This document shows positions 1 through 12,230 of a DNA stretch of 64,000 nucleotides, piece by piece. Position 1 is the first letter of the stretch; each line of letters opens with the position of its first letter. Made by a program: the position numbers and the translations under genes. This DNA is from Axinella damicornis (lineage: Eukaryota > Porifera > Demospongiae > Axinellida > Axinellidae): positions 12,528,924-12,592,923 of the forward strand of contig OZ007515.1 in NCBI GenBank assembly GCA_963931865.1. The letters are read 5' to 3'. The notes beneath the pieces are model-generated. The model saw only the letters and a program-made list of their open reading frames with translations, was not told where the DNA came from and did not search any database.

Positions 1-350
1 GCTCAAGAGCTTCTTCTCCAAGACCTGAAGTCTCATTATCAACGTCATCTCTGATCATCCTGCAACTGGGACACACGTGCTCATGGTTCAATTGTGAGAC
101 AGTCTGCCGAACGTTGTCCACATCACAGCCACACGTTCCACGGCCATTGTGTGCTGGTTCATCAGTGTTCTCTAACTGTGCAAAGACAAGTGGGTATGCA
201 CGTTCCGGATCGACTCTTACATTAGGTGATAGAGGTTCACAGTAGTGTTCACGGTGTCTTGGTTCAGTGGGTCCTTGGTGGTCTAGATGCTGAGAGAGGT
301 GGAGACTGTGGGATAGTGACGAGCACGTTTCATCTGAGGGCAGTGACGGC
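1..350 (-). CDS. Exon of an unidentified gene, cut by the window edge
   Basis: On the minus strand a pyrimidine-rich acceptor (tttgtttcag) at about 351-361 is followed by an open frame of 116 codons that runs off the window at base 1. The peptide begins PSLPSDETCSSLSHS and ends near SGLGEEALE. It contains two close cysteine pairs, CGC and CPSC, about 20 residues apart, which could bind a metal, but I recognise no family. It has no methionine start, so it is an internal or terminal exon whose remainder lies outside the window. Splicing and frame are the only evidence that it codes. Confidence 0.4.
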
Positions 351-1010
351 CTGAAACAAAGAACAACAAACTCCATTAGAATCTGTTTTGTGTCTTACAT
401 CATCATTCAGTGATTCGATTGGTTCAGAAACGTTAGGTTGTCCCCCCCGAGAATTCAATGGGGGGTCATCGGCATGTTACCATGACAACAATGTGTGGCT
501 GGCCAGGACAACATAGTGGTCACCTGTCAACTGATACCTCCTCACTAGTCATCCACTGGTCACATGAATAGCTATAGTTCCAATTAGATAAGCTAATTAA
601 AAATTCATTACTGCTGCACCCCACTAATAAATTATTCGCCTTGTGGTTATACAGCTCTCACCCCTTCTCTCCAAAGTAATCCAGGTTTAGCGCCTTCAAA
701 CCGTGGCTGATCTCTCTGGTAGGCGAGTTCATGGTTCACAACTAGTACGGCCGCTTCTCGGTCCTCCCAACATGGCTAGCTAAGCTTGCTAAATACAGTA
801 ACATGACATCATTGTCATGACATCATTTCGTCATGATGACGTTATTAATACCTGGGTCATGTGATTTCCATATACGGAGAGTTTCATCCGCTTCTTGTTC
901 AGGAGGTGTGCAGTATATTCGCCGTTCTGCGATCTGTTGAGTTTAGAAGTCGAGCAGACGAGTTGTGACAGTTCTTAACAACACTTCTACCGAAGGAATA
1001 AACCGCTAAA
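351..1010. other. Intergenic/upstream region before syntenin
   Basis: No convincing coding exon is visible here. The stretch holds a short C-run near 440 and AT-rich sequence at 580-650. The last 100 bases presumably contain the syntenin promoter and 5' leader, since the start codon follows at 1011. The first bases (351 on) are intron of the minus-strand fragment. Confidence 0.5.
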
Positions 1011-1777
1011 ATGTCTCTGTATCCGTCACTGGAAGACATGACAGTCGGCAAGATGGCCAAGGTAAATTTATGTCGCAGACCCACCGGTAGCTAGCTAGCT
1101 ATTTCTGATGTGTGGGCTGTGTCCTGGTATTTCAGACTGGCAGCGAGTTCAATAGCAACTGTGCGTTTGTACGTAATTTTTATTGTAACACTGATTGACA
1201 TGCACTGTGAACGTGACTCGTGACATGTTTACTCTCCCCATATACACACACGCAGGTCCAAGCCACTCAGGCAAGACAACAGGTTGCCATAACTCATGGC
1301 CCTTCTGCACCTCCGCCTGCAGCGGCTGCCCCACCGCACGCAGGTCTCTACCCCAGTCTGGAGGACGAGTACATGGGGCTGCAGCTGACCCAGTACAGAG
1401 CGGTAGGTGATATGGGGTGGGAGGGAGCCTAATGTTGAATTTTGAACCTAATATTGCTATGTCTCTTGTTAGTTGATATCAACTTCTTGACTTCTGTCTT
1501 AACTTCTGTCTCATACGTATCTACACACACCACACACACACAGCCCTCCACTGGTGGTGCGGTGGTTGTATCACGTGGTACGGCCGTTGCCAAGCCCTCA
1601 AACACAGGCGCCGTCAGTGGGCTTGCCAATGTTGGAATACGCAGAGCAGAAATCAAACAAGGTATGTTTGGGAATGACTCCTTCAACACTGCATTCCTGG
1701 TTAGGTCTGTTTGTCTATCAGTGAGGTCAAAATATGTCGTTTGTTTGTTGTGCTACTTGTGTTGAATGTCGCCATCC

Positions 1778-1836
<59 letters not shown>

Positions 1837-3190
1837 ACACACACACACCCTCACAGGTGTACGTGAGGTTGTCCTATGTAAGGACCACAAGGGGAAGTGT
1901 GGAGTTAGTCTCTTCCACGTTAACAAGGGTGTGTTTGTCTGCTTCGTTGCCAAGGGATCTGCAGCTTCCATGGCCGGCGTTCGCTTTGGAGACCAAATCC
2001 TGACAGTAAGTGTGTGTGTGTGGTGATGGTGTTAAATGTGTGTGTGTTCGTGTGTGTGCGGTGCATGTGACTGTCATGAGGAAGTCTGTCATTTCCATGT
2101 TGAAGCTGTTGCTTTGTGTTCTTTGGATTCTTTCCTTGAGTTGGGTATTTTTGTCCTGTCTCAATGAACTCCTGCATGCTGTACTGCTTGGCTTCAGTTG
2201 TTAGCTAAACACTTACCCAGACCCTCACGGGGAAGTGGAAGTGTACTGGACACTAGCACTTCCAAAAAGGAGTTCAAATCTCACCTGTTGCTTCCCAGGC
2301 AAATTGCTTGGAGGTATAAAATTACCTTAGGAATTGGGTGATCGTGTATTGCTAACACTCTATGGTATTTGACCTGAAGCCTTGACAATAACACTTCTCC
2401 TACCTCCTCTCCCTCCTCTTCTCCTCCACTTCTCTTCCTCCTCTTCCTCCACTTCTCTTCCTCCTCTCCATCCACTTCTCTTCCTCACAGATCAATGGGG
2501 AGATAGTCGCAGGTTACTCCTCAGACAAGGCTTCCAAGCTCATCAAGAAAGCCCCAGCTGAAAAGATCACGCTTGCTGTGCGTGACCGTCCCTTTGAGCG
2601 TACCATCACCATGCAGAAGGATAGCAGTAACCACGTTGGGTTCAGCTACAACAGTGGGGAAATCAAGGCCATCGTGAAGGACTCTTCTGCTGCCCGGTGA
2701 GTGGGTGGTCATGTGATTGTCATGTGACTTGCATTTGATGGCAATGTGACTCCAATCATCATGGATGACTAAATGTGAGTCATGTGACCTCCTTCCTGTA
2801 GGAATGGTATTCTGACTGACCATTACATCACAGAGGTCAACGGCCAGAACATGATTGGTCTGAAGGACAAGGAGATGGCCCAGGTGTTCGCTGACAGTCC
2901 ACGCACCGTGACAATCACCATCATGCCCAGTTTCGTCTTCAACCACTTGATGAAGAAGTGAGTGCTGGTGTCAGTGTGTGTGCATGGACGCATGTACTGG
3001 GTGTGTGAGTAATGTAACCTCGATACAGAACATGCTCAGGTCACTTTGTTCACTAGCCCATCGTCCACTACTTTCACAAGCCACTTACATTGTATTCTTC
3101 CTTTCCTCTCCCTTTCCTCCCCCCGTCCCTCTCCTCAGCATGGGTTCAGCCCTAAAGAAGCAGATGGATCACTCCATCCCGGACGTCTGA
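1011..3190 (+). CDS. SDCBP: Syntenin (syndecan-binding protein), tandem PDZ adaptor
   Basis: Seven exons join in phase: 1011-1061, 1256-1402, 1544-1661, 1857-2005, 2491-2696, 2802-2957, 3139-3190, giving 292 residues (human syntenin-1 has 298). The N-terminal region carries YPSLEDM and a repeat of it, [12 protein letters not shown], which are the LYPxL-type Alix-binding motifs. PDZ1 starts at [16 protein letters not shown] and PDZ2 at [14 protein letters not shown], and the protein ends HSIPDV like vertebrate syntenins. Syntenin links syndecan tails and PIP2 membranes to trafficking and exosome formation. The start is the first ATG before the conserved MSLYPSLED block. A 44-nt C-run plus (CA)n lies just before exon 4. 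The gene is convergent with the WD40 gene downstream. Confidence 0.96.
1779..1848. repeat. C44 homopolymer followed by (CA)n
   Basis: Positions 1779-1822 are 44 uninterrupted C, followed by about 12 AC dinucleotides. It lies in syntenin intron 3 and ends only about 8 bases before the exon 4 acceptor (ccctcacag), so it serves as, or displaces, the polypyrimidine tract. Confidence 0.95.
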
Positions 3191-3830
3191 ATGTTCAAAA
3201 CTCACCCAGTGTGACAAACATTGTGTATAATATGAGACAAAAGTTGCCTAAAATGATTTTTCGTCATGTTCATGTCAGTAGAGCACAGCAATACTTATCA
3301 TTTGTGTACGCCTGTTCTCTGCACATTTGTTTACAGAATGTCATCCCAGCCTCGTGCTATTTTATCTGCATCATATTAGAGTCTGCTGTTTAAACTTTAA
3401 TTGGTATGATTATATTATGTGTATCGCTGATAAATTTGTGAATTAATTAACACTGCTGATCTGGTAGTACATCTTGCAATCGGCTAGACAAGCATATAGT
3501 GTGTGCACAATCATACTAGTACTGTTGTCATCCCAGCATGCATGTGTCCTAGCTTGTGTTTTGTGTATGTATGTTTTGCATGTGTGTACAAACTGATAAC
3601 CAGCTGGAGGCACACAAGTGCTAACTTAATTAGACTAGCAGTATTGCCTATAACTCATACTTGATGCTGCAGTGTATAATTAAACGCAGCCTATGTACAC
3701 ATTTAACGTAGAAAAAGGGTTAAATCACACTTCGCTAGTATCAATCAAAACGTACAGACAGTCAATAGGATGGTGTGATGCGACACGGTGTGATGCGACA
3801 CAGTGCTGGTATTCATGCTAATGTGGATGC
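3191..3830. other. Convergent 3' intergenic region (syntenin / WD40 gene)
   Basis: AT-rich sequence between the two stop codons, presumably both 3' UTRs. No clear coding sequence is seen. A short direct repeat (gtgtgatgcgacac, twice) sits at about 3772-3803. Confidence 0.6.
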
Positions 3831-4322
3831 CTATTGCTCCAGTCGAGCATTCAGTTTGAACACATGCACCACACAGTCGGCACCTACGGTGGCTACACAC
3901 TTGCCGGTCCCGTCCCACGCCAGTCCCTCGATGGAGCCACAGTGGAGCCGGCCTTGCGTCACTCTACTCCCACTCAAGGCATCCCACGCCACCACGTGAC
4001 CGTTCTGGGTGGTGACCATTAGTAGGGGTGAGTCCTGGAGGTGTGTTTGGGGTGGGGAGAATTTCAACCAACTTGAGTAACAATCCTGTTGCTATGGTAT
4101 CTGTTGCCATGGTATCAGTAACCACTGACAACAAGCGACAAACTTGGCAGTAGCGCACGCACCACTTGTGAATCAACTCCGGACGCTGTGGGAACGCTCC
4201 TCAATCCCGGGTCAAAGGCGAGGTAGGTGAGGGTGTGCCAGCCATAGATGTCCTTTGTGTTTAGAACATTCAGCAGCTCGAAACTCTCTCCGTCTATCAG
4301 TCTGATGGTCTGTGGGAGCATG

Positions 4323-4368
<46 letters not shown>

Positions 4369-5020
4369 AAGTGTAGGGGGGTCAATCTGGAATTTGCTTG
4401 CTACATTATTCTTCCATATTGGATAGCCCGTATCAGTTGTCCAGGTGCTCAAGTTGCAATGGCGGTCTAATGATGGCCTAGCTAGCTACAGCCGTCTTTG
4501 TGTCTTGGTATCCTCTGGAAGGTCAGTCAAAGTAATCCATCAATGTATTGGTAACTGTCCACTGTTGGAAGATATCGGACCCACCAAATACTACAGTGTG
4601 CACAGACCCATTCAAACTATCCTGCTGTGTACTGGACGGTTACCCAGCCACATCAGCACACGGGAAACAAGCTTGCGAAAGTTAGAGCACCTTCCAACAC
4701 TACGCCATGGAACTCTCCATTCTAGAACCAGAAAAAGTGTCCTTACTGAAGAGCTAGGTGTGCTCATTTTTCAGGGGTGAATTTACTCTGAAAATGGGAC
4801 GTACATTAATAGTGTCCTAAATAGAGAGTACCACAAGGGAGTGGATGCTTGTTGATATGGGGTTCCAGATGATATATTTGTGCAACGCTACACTAATAGC
4901 AAATGATATTCTAACCCTGTCATCAGAGCAGGTTGCTAGGAGACTGGCTCCTCCCACCCTCTTCCAGTCCACACTGGTCACTGCCATTGTGTGCCCATGG
5001 AGAGTGGTGACACTAGGGAT

Positions 5021-5076
<56 letters not shown>

Positions 5077-8000
5077 CATAAGGTAACTCTGTATTCTTGC
5101 TAGTAAACTACAGTGTCAGTAGAAGGCTATGGGAGAGCGTGGACGTACCACTGCCAGTTTTCCACCCTCCATATCTTTGTGGTCTGGTCTTCTGAGCATG
5201 TAGCCACCATGGTGTCCTCGGGGCTCCAACACGCACTCCATATCTCTGCCCTGGGAGGAGGGGAAGGGGGAGGGAGGGAGGGGGGGGGGATGCAGTGTCA
5301 TAGTCTCAATAGTGGACTATAGCAGTAGTCTGTTGTGTCAGTAACTTATGACCTGAGGGAGCAAAACTGTGAGAGCCCACAAATTCTGAACTATGAACTT
5401 TGGCTTTGACCCCTGCACTTTGTAACAGCATTCATCAGCTTCAGTCCATCCAAAGCACTTTGTGGTCGAGGTCAAACTCATTACGTTGCGGTCGGCACAA
5501 AAGGGGCAAAGAGTTTTTGGGGGTACAGGCTCATACTAACCTAAGGCTATCTGTGCTTCCGTTGTGTATCTCTCAGGTGATCACAAGAATGTCAACCATT
5601 GTATTCCGGTCATGGCTTACTGTCGTGTCAGCTGCCCGAACCGCATGTCCTGTGTGCCCTCGCGAGGATGGTGGGCGGTGAACACTGCCTGCGGGTAGAT
5701 GAAGTCCTGAGACATGTCATATATCCCCAGCGCCCCCTTGGACGTGCCAACGGCAAGACGCTGTGTGAGGATTATATTGATGTATGTTACTGATACACTG
5801 TAATACAAGTAGTATACTGTAATATACTATATGCAAGTAGTATACAGTAGTATACTATACACAAGTAGTATACTATATAAGTAATATACTGTAATATACA
5901 AGTAGTATACTGTAAGTGATGTTACCTTGTGGGTGTGGTTCCATCTCATATGAATGATACTTCCATCCATTGCAAACATGACCTTCGGCCCCGCCCCCAC
6001 CACCCACCAGTGCACCAGTCCGTCCAGGCACCCTATCACAACCTCCCCCTCCCCCCTCCACACCAGACAACGCACGGACATATCAACCTAACAGAGATGG
6101 GGACAGTTAAACATGCAGTCAGTTCTGTCGTGGGTAGCCATCGTCTCTACAAGTAATGACCTCCTTTTGTGCACTCACGATGTAGGTTATGGAAACCATT
6201 CTCGGTCTGCCGATTATGGCTATATAATCCATGGATTTTGGGTCAAAATTCAACCGACAACAAAATGGACATCATTGGAACGCTTCAATCATGCTGACCA
6301 CAATGGTGCAAATCCCAGCTTCGTATCTCCTTCCTAGCCCAAGATACCTAGCATGTTAGTATGCTATAACTGTAGGCTCAGACATATGAATTACAATACA
6401 ATAATATCACATTTCGACAATCTCCTAAACTCCCACGGAGTAGCTATGTACTTCCCACATTCAATAAGGAAAGAAAACCTGTTGCTATTGCATAAAATAC
6501 ATGATTCACAAATCTGCCAAACTATTCATGAAAAACGTACGGAACATTTGTGTATCGGCATGATGTCATCATTCTGCATCACCCACACGTTGCCGGCAAG
6601 ATCTCCAGATGCAAGGCTCCGCCCACTGGGACTGAAGGCCACTCCACAGCACGTAATGTCATAGGAGTGGATCACATGAGACGGGGACACTCCAACAACT
6701 GAGCCTGCATGGAGGGAGGGGTGGAGGGAGGAGGTGGAGGGAGAGAGGGAAGGGAGGAGGTGGAGGGAGAGAGGGAGGGAGGGGAAGAGGTGGTGGAGGG
6801 AGGGAGGGTAGGAGGTGGAGGGAGAGAGGGAGGGAGAGAGGGAGGGAGGGAGGGAGGGAGGGAGGGAGGGAGGGAGGGAGGGAGGGCAGGGAGTGTAGGT
6901 AGAGAGTGACCGAGGGGGTTAGCACAAAAGCAAATATATTCTCTCCCCTCCATTCCCTCCTCCCTTCCTTCTATCCATCTATCCATCTATCCATCTATCC
7001 ATCTATCTATTTATCCTCCCATCCTCCCTCCCTCCCTTCCTCTCTTGACAAACCTTTGTCACCTCTCTTCACCTCCAGGTAGCTGAGTGAACTGAACCCA
7101 CACATCCAGAGGGCGTGGCTGGAAACTGACCAATCAAGTCGCACAATAAAGTCAGCTGACGCAACCTTGAATTCACACCGCTTTTCTCCAGACAGGCTCC
7201 ACCAAACCAGCTTGCCAGAGTCCGAGGGAAGCACCAGATCATCTCCATCCCAAGCACATGTCCGTGACGTGTAACCCTGGCAACATAACATGTCATAGTC
7301 AGGGCTGTAACAGCAAGGCCAGTCCCAAACAACTTCCATCACATGGAATAATTAGTGCAAGCGTTAAAATGAGCTACGTAATCTGTAGTCTCGTTCCCAG
7401 ACCGTTTATCCAGCGCGTGTATACTAAAAGTGTGGGTTGGTTGGTTGGGTCGAGACTACGTAATCTGGTGCACTAATGTTAGTCCTTTGGAATACCAATA
7501 TACTGCTCTGCTGTCCATCGTAGGGAATTCTAGTATACTAATTTCTGTCCTAGGGAATTCTAGTATACTAATTTCTGTCCCAGGGGATTCTAGTATACTA
7601 ATCTCCAAAGACCCTAAATTTTGACGTGTGGCCCTCTGCCGCATGCCCATTTATAATTTTTGTGATGCATCAAAATTTGAAAATTTACTCCCGCGTTACA
7701 GCATCGTATTCAACCAACCAGATTGCTAGAAGTATCAATTGAAAGCGGACACCTGGCTGAAAGCACCTTCATGACCTTAAAGTCTGCCCCAATACCAACT
7801 CACAGTTCTGATGACACTGATCACGTCGAGTGTTTCAGCTGCGATAATGAAGACATTTCCACCCTGCACGGCCACAGCATATTGGCCCTTGGAGTAGGTA
7901 GACATCAGAACTGCGTCCAATTTCTTATCAGTACCGTCCAACCTGAGCTCCGTGGATTTCAACAGCTTCCCTTCCACTGAAAACAGCTGTACGACTGTGC

Positions 8001-9006
8001 TCCCTGCCTCCCTCTCCTTAACTGCAACTGTCTTTCCACTTGGATTAATTTCGGCCATATAGAAGGCATCTTTGTACTTGTAATGTTTTGCAGTATTTCC
8101 AGGTGCATCTCCGACTGCACTCTCATCTGACCTTTGCACCTTGACCTCTGATCTTTGACCTTTCACCACTTCTTGTGCTTGCACTTCCTCTATTGCTTTC
8201 ACTTGCCACAGCTGTTCCAGGACAGGTTTGCCGCTGCCAAGTTGAACGGAGTACATCACCACTGACGAGTTCACTCCGTTGCCGACAATCAGAAATCTTT
8301 TGCTGTCATGTGACCAAGCCAGCTGTGGGTGTGGCAAAGTCATCCATGTGTGATATTGGATGGTGGGGCATGCATATGCAGACACATAAACAACCAAACT
8401 GTCCTCAGGTACAGTCTTGATTTGGTATCCATGCAAACCGAAATAATTTCCTTTAATGGGACAATGCAGCATTGCGTTTAATCTCTTTGGCAACACGAGT
8501 TTGCCATCTTGCAGGACACTGCTATTGACCTAGAAAATGGCCCAAGGGCATTTCTAGATCAATTAAGTTACTGCACAGCAGGTTGGTTGCCAAGACAACA
8601 TTGTGTAAATGGTCCATATTGAGTAAGACCATAAAGTGATTGCTGCTCAGTACATGTGACTCACGTGGTGCTGTGATTCCATTGGAGCGGTCACGCCCCC
8701 CACACACTCCCACCCCACATTCCACAGCCTCACTCCTCCACTGTAGCAAGAGGTCGCCACAAGCTGCTTGTCTGGCGACGCCCTCATGCACGTCACCAAA
8801 TCACGATGCGCCTGAAACTGTAAAACACGTGTTTGGTTCACAATGTCCCAACGTACGACTGAGGGCCCCAGGGGGGCATCAAATAGAAACTCTGTTGCAG
8901 CATCATGAGTGGTCGCAAGGCTGGGCAGGGGTACCGTACACCCGGAGGTATGGCGAGCAGAGGCAACCCCCCAGGACTGGACAATCTGGATATCAAAGTC
9001 GCTCAT
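3831..9006 (-). CDS. WD40-repeat protein, family not assigned (768 aa)
   Basis: Ten exons join in phase on the minus strand: 8665-9006, 7804-8529, 7054-7276, 6541-6704, 5926-6087, 5621-5760, 5149-5250, 4916-5012, 4163-4309, 3831-4034. The start is ATG at 9006 (MSDFDIQIVQSWG) and the stop is at 3831. The product has at least ten WD-type blades, for example DLVTCMRASPDKQLVATSCY..VRLWN, VAFSPSGRSLASGDLAGNVWV, IWSACWSPEDTMVATCSEDQ..KIW and SVDWKRVGGASLLATCSDDR. The count suggests two propellers. There is no additional domain, membrane segment or signal peptide. I do not recognise an orthologue; it may be a scaffold. Introns carry (TG)n, (GGGA)n and small repeats. The least certain border is the first donor at 8664 (gtgagt); a donor after ..VRLWN is an alternative. 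Confidence 0.85.
4325..4368. repeat. (TG)n microsatellite
   Basis: About 22 uninterrupted TG units in an intron of the WD40 gene, next to the acceptor of the 4163-4309 exon on the minus strand, where it reads as (CA)n upstream of cag. Confidence 0.9.
5022..5073. repeat. (TG)n microsatellite
   Basis: About 26 TG units in the WD40 gene intron, starting some 10 bases upstream (in gene sense) of the 4916-5012 exon. The same arrangement is seen at 4325-4368. Confidence 0.9.
5785..5920. repeat. AT-rich tandem repeat (agtatactgtaatatac-like)
   Basis: Imperfect repeats built from 'caagtagtatac' and 'tgtaatatac' fill the intron between the 5621-5760 and 5926-6087 exons of the WD40 gene. Confidence 0.75.
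6709..6895. repeat. (GGGA)n purine-strand simple repeat
   Basis: Irregular GGAGGGAGA units turn into a regular GGGA array at about 6840-6888. It lies immediately upstream, in gene sense, of the acceptor of exon 6541-6704, where the minus strand reads as a long CCCT polypyrimidine tract. Confidence 0.9.
7525..7605. repeat. 30-bp tandem repeat, about 2.7 copies
   Basis: The unit 'agggaattctagtatacta' plus 'atttctgtcct' recurs three times in a WD40 gene intron. The third copy has diverged slightly (aggggattc). No function is apparent. Confidence 0.85.
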
Positions 9007-9398
9007 GCTTATCTCTCAGATGCCTCCTCCACTCCTCACCACTGTGCTGCACTGACATGCATACAAGTCGGGACCTTGTTCCCAGCCCTTCTCACTCGGC
9101 TGCTGTTGCTTGCAGTACTGCAAGCAACGACTGTCCAGGAACAGAGGCCTAGTCTGGGTGCCCGTCTGTCAGCAGCTGTTACACTTGAGCCGAATAGCAG
9201 CGCCCGGGCCCAGCATCGGAGCAGGCAGTTAAGTAGCAGTTATTAACACGCTGGTGGGCGGGGCTGAAAGCATACTGCACATGGTTCAGTAACGGTGCTA
9301 TAGTACGGAGCTAGGCTACCCAACATTCATTGTTAGTGTATAATTCAACACTATGCATGAACAATACCACAGCAAACTTTTTATGATTTTGTCAGTTT
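9007..9398. other. Short spacer between WD40 and C8orf74-like genes
   Basis: This holds the probable promoter of the WD40 gene and the 3' end of the C8orf74-like gene, both on the minus strand. At 9071-9131 a degenerate foldback (ccttgttcccag.. and ttgcttgcagtactgcaagcaa) resembles the dispersed foldback family found elsewhere in the window. Confidence 0.5.
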
Positions 9399-10696
9399 TC
9401 AAGTAGCTAGCTGCTTGGACTCTCTCCCACCTCTGGAGGTAGTGGGTGTCTCTTTATGTGGACTGGGAGATTTTGGGGCTACCTGCGGAGCAAAGACATT
9501 CAACTTGTCCACGTGAAAGTCCATGTCCAGGGCTTGTCTTTTCACCTCCTGAGAAACTGCCGTGAGCACAGCATGCGCGTGGGCTTTGGCAAGGGAGTCA
9601 ATCACCTCAACAACGTCTGATTCAGCCAAATGAGGAGCATCTTCCAGCTTCATACACTGACATTTGTACGACTCCTTCAACTTTTCATCCTCTTGCTGCA
9701 GAGCCAACTGACGTTCGCCTGTGAACAATCGATCTTTCTCGGTGTAAGCAGTTTCTAGTTCTCTCATCCTCTGCTGTCTCTCATGGGCCAGCACGGTGGT
9801 GCTGTTGGCCAGGGGCTGTGGACTATCAGCTGTCTCAACGTCCACTCTCAGTACGGTCAAATCCACCGGCTGTTCTGCAGAGAGCAAGTACTGGTAGAGG
9901 TGGTAGTGTTGCAGCAGAGACTGGGTGATGTACTGCACTGCGAGGACACGATATTCCTGGAAGAAAGGTGTGTCACTCATCTGGATGATTTCCTGAAACT
10001 GCTTCACAGCATCCGACAAAGTGGGGACTGTATCTGAATGGTAAAGTTGATATTGGTTGTAAACTTCTGAAAAGTGCGGACGTTGCTTTACCCAACTGTT
10101 TGGTACCAACCTTGACCTTGTGCTAATTTCAAAAGCAGAATTCAGTGCATGGCCGTGGAGAAAATTCATGGCTGCGAGATAAAATCTGGGGAACGAGGCT
10201 ACATGGTCGGGCTCAATAATTTAGCAGTCGAATTAACCACTCAGCCACCCCTTATAACATGTGTGTGGTGAATTGTGTTGTGTGTGTATGTGTGTGTGTA
10301 TATGTGGCCAGGAGTAGTACCATAGATAAAGTTACGTCAGTTAGCTAGTATCTGGCGGTGACTATAAGTCTTACTACTATTACCTGAGTGTTGTTTAGGG
10401 CACAGCAGGTCTAAACACTGCACATAAAGGCAGAGGAAGTGGTAGATCTGCGCGTAAGGCAGCCCCTTCTCCACCGCAAAGTTCAGGGTTTGCACAAGGA
10501 GTTCCACTAGGATGCTCCCTCTCCCGCATTCCCCCGGATAACACTCCGGTTCATTGCCAGAGCAGAGGCCCAAGTATGTCAAGAAAGTCTCTGTCCTCGA
10601 GCAGCCGTCCTCACAGCTGGTGAGAAGGCGGCAGAGGGACTCCTCTCCATTAGAATGCAGCGCAAACTTCACTTGATGAACGAATTCTCCAGCCAT
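9399..10696 (-). CDS. C8orf74-like protein (CLAMP / flagellar C1a-32 family)
   Basis: Two exons, 10384-10696 and 9399-10171, join in phase (phase 1) and give 361 residues; human C8orf74 has about 294. From memory of that protein the similarity is clear: FAVEKGLPYAQIYHF matches its AVGKGFPW block, and HYHLYQYLLSAEQPVDLTVL matches HYKLYQYVLGQDQQVNLTV, followed by PQPL. The C-terminal half is predicted coiled coil (RQQRMRELETAYTEKDRLF). The family is linked to a central-pair subunit of motile cilia, so a ciliary role is inferred. The start codon at 10696 is 76 bp from the divergent TM2 gene start. The exact C terminus after residue 330 is less certain. Confidence 0.8.
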
Positions 10697-10772
10697 TATT
10701 TTTAGAACGTTAACGTTTCCATGACATTGAAGGGGGTGGGGCTGAAAGCAGAGTATAATTTTACCTTTTAAG
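10697..10772. promoter_or_regulatory. Candidate bidirectional promoter, 76 bp between two ATGs
   Basis: Only 76 bases separate the start codons of the minus-strand C8orf74-like gene and the plus-strand TM2 gene. Both 5' UTRs and a shared promoter must overlap here. The segment contains gaaggggg and a short AT-rich run (tataattttacc) but no strong TATA box. Confidence 0.6.
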
Positions 10773-11195
10773 ATGGCGGCGATTATTTTCTTCCACGTCT
10801 TTGCAGTGCTGTGCCTGATCTACACGTCTCGTGCACTCCCCAGAGTAGACACAGAACTCGATGAGTCCCGTGGAGAGGTCATCAGCGTCGAGCTGAGGCA
10901 AACAGCGTGTTCCCTCCCCTCACAGTGCCTCCCCGAGGAGTACAGAAATGCCTCGGTACCCACGGACATCGTAAACTGTGCCGGTGGCGTTTGCATCTGT
11001 AGCAGTTGTTTCGTTGCTGCTGGAGGCACCTGCACCATCAGCCAGTGCAGGAGCTTTGAGAATGGCAGTTGTATTGATGGAAGAACTCGGTCGCATTTGA
11101 CAGCCACCCTCCTCTCTGCCTTCCTGTCCAGTGTTGGTGCTGCCAATTTCTACATTGGCCAATACGACCTGGGAGCCGGACAATTAGCGGTCTTT
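10773..11195 (+). CDS. TM2 domain-containing protein, partial (cut by assembly gap)
   Basis: An open frame from ATG at 10773 runs 141 codons into the N gap. Residues 1-21 (MAAIIFFHVFAVLCLIYTSRA) form a signal peptide. A cysteine-rich luminal part follows (CSLPSQCL, CAGGVCICSSC, CTISQC, CID), then the start of a TM2 domain: SHLTATLLSAFLSSVGAANFYIGQYDLGAGQLAVF. The charged stretch DGRTR before the first transmembrane helix fits TM2D1-3 family members, but I cannot assign a paralogue. The second helix and the C terminus lie in or beyond the gap. The in-frame sequence after the gap (IPVKVVQKTGQEDW, stop at 11469) may be the real end or intronic sequence read through. Confidence 0.75.
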
Positions 11196-11395
11196 NNNNN
11201 NNNNNNNNNNNNNNNNNNNNNNNNNNNNNNNNNNNNNNNNNNNNNNNNNNNNNNNNNNNNNNNNNNNNNNNNNNNNNNNNNNNNNNNNNNNNNNNNNNNN
11301 NNNNNNNNNNNNNNNNNNNNNNNNNNNNNNNNNNNNNNNNNNNNNNNNNNNNNNNNNNNNNNNNNNNNNNNNNNNNNNNNNNNNNNNNNNNNNNN
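11196..11395. other. Assembly gap (200 N)
   Basis: Exactly 200 N, a conventional placeholder, so the true length is unknown. It interrupts the TM2 gene on the plus strand and lies beyond the last visible TPR exon on the minus strand. Confidence 0.99.
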
Positions 11396-11533
11396 CATAC
11401 CTGTAAAAGTGGTTCAGAAAACTGGTCAAGAAGACTGGTCACATGATCAGTCATATGACAACGACTCTTAGACTATAATATGATTGTTAATGTGGTCACA
11501 TGACATACAATGTAGTCACACATGAAGTGAAGC

Positions 11534-11587
<54 letters not shown>

Positions 11588-11595
11588 ACACACAC
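11396..11595. other. Post-gap sequence with C37 run and (CA)n
   Basis: After the gap come about 140 bases with 'tcacatga' motifs, then 37 C (11537-11573) and a (CA)n run to about 11595 that begins exactly at the donor of the last visible TPR exon. No TPR exon is present here on the minus strand. Confidence 0.8.
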
Positions 11596-11920
11596 CTGCT
11601 TGTCTCCTCTCCTAGCTGAGCGTGTAGGTGTCCCCTGTCTTGAGTCAGCTCTTCCACAAGATGCTGAAGCTGGTCCACTGCCCCCACCAGCTCCTCTGAC
11701 CGTCGCTCTGCCTCCTCTGCTGAGCTGCGGTACAACTCCACCAACCTTGTCTAAAGGAAATACGACCATGGTAGCATTATATAAGTTAAACACCACATGG
11801 CGCAGTGCATACAAGTGTACATGTACACTACGATTGCAATTCCTTTCCCTTCTCTCCCTCCCTCCTTCTGCTCTAGCTACCCCACTATAGTTAATGCATC
11901 TGGCAGCCTTGCAACCTTCC

Positions 11921-11962
<42 letters not shown>

Positions 11963-12199
11963 ACCTCCCCCCCCTCCCCTTCCCCTCACCTGTGAGACAA
12001 GCTCCTTCCTAAGCCGTTCCTCAATGTTAGCCTGGTCTTCTTTACTGTCCCTGATCTTCCTCAAGCACTCCTCCACCTTCTCCTTGAGATCAGTCTTCAT
12101 CTGCTCACTCCCTTCAAGCGCTGATGTTAATCGAGACACCTGTGAAAAGAAGTTACATCCCAAGTTGATCCACACTTGTACAAGTGGCAGATTCTCCCC

Positions 12200-12230
<31 letters not shown>

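Noticed and set aside
11396..11469. C-terminal end of the TM2 protein (IPVKVVQKTGQEDW..)
   Set aside because: In frame only by virtue of the arbitrary 200-N gap length; it lacks the second TM2 helix and overlaps TCACATGA-type intronic sequence, so I did not include it in the CDS.
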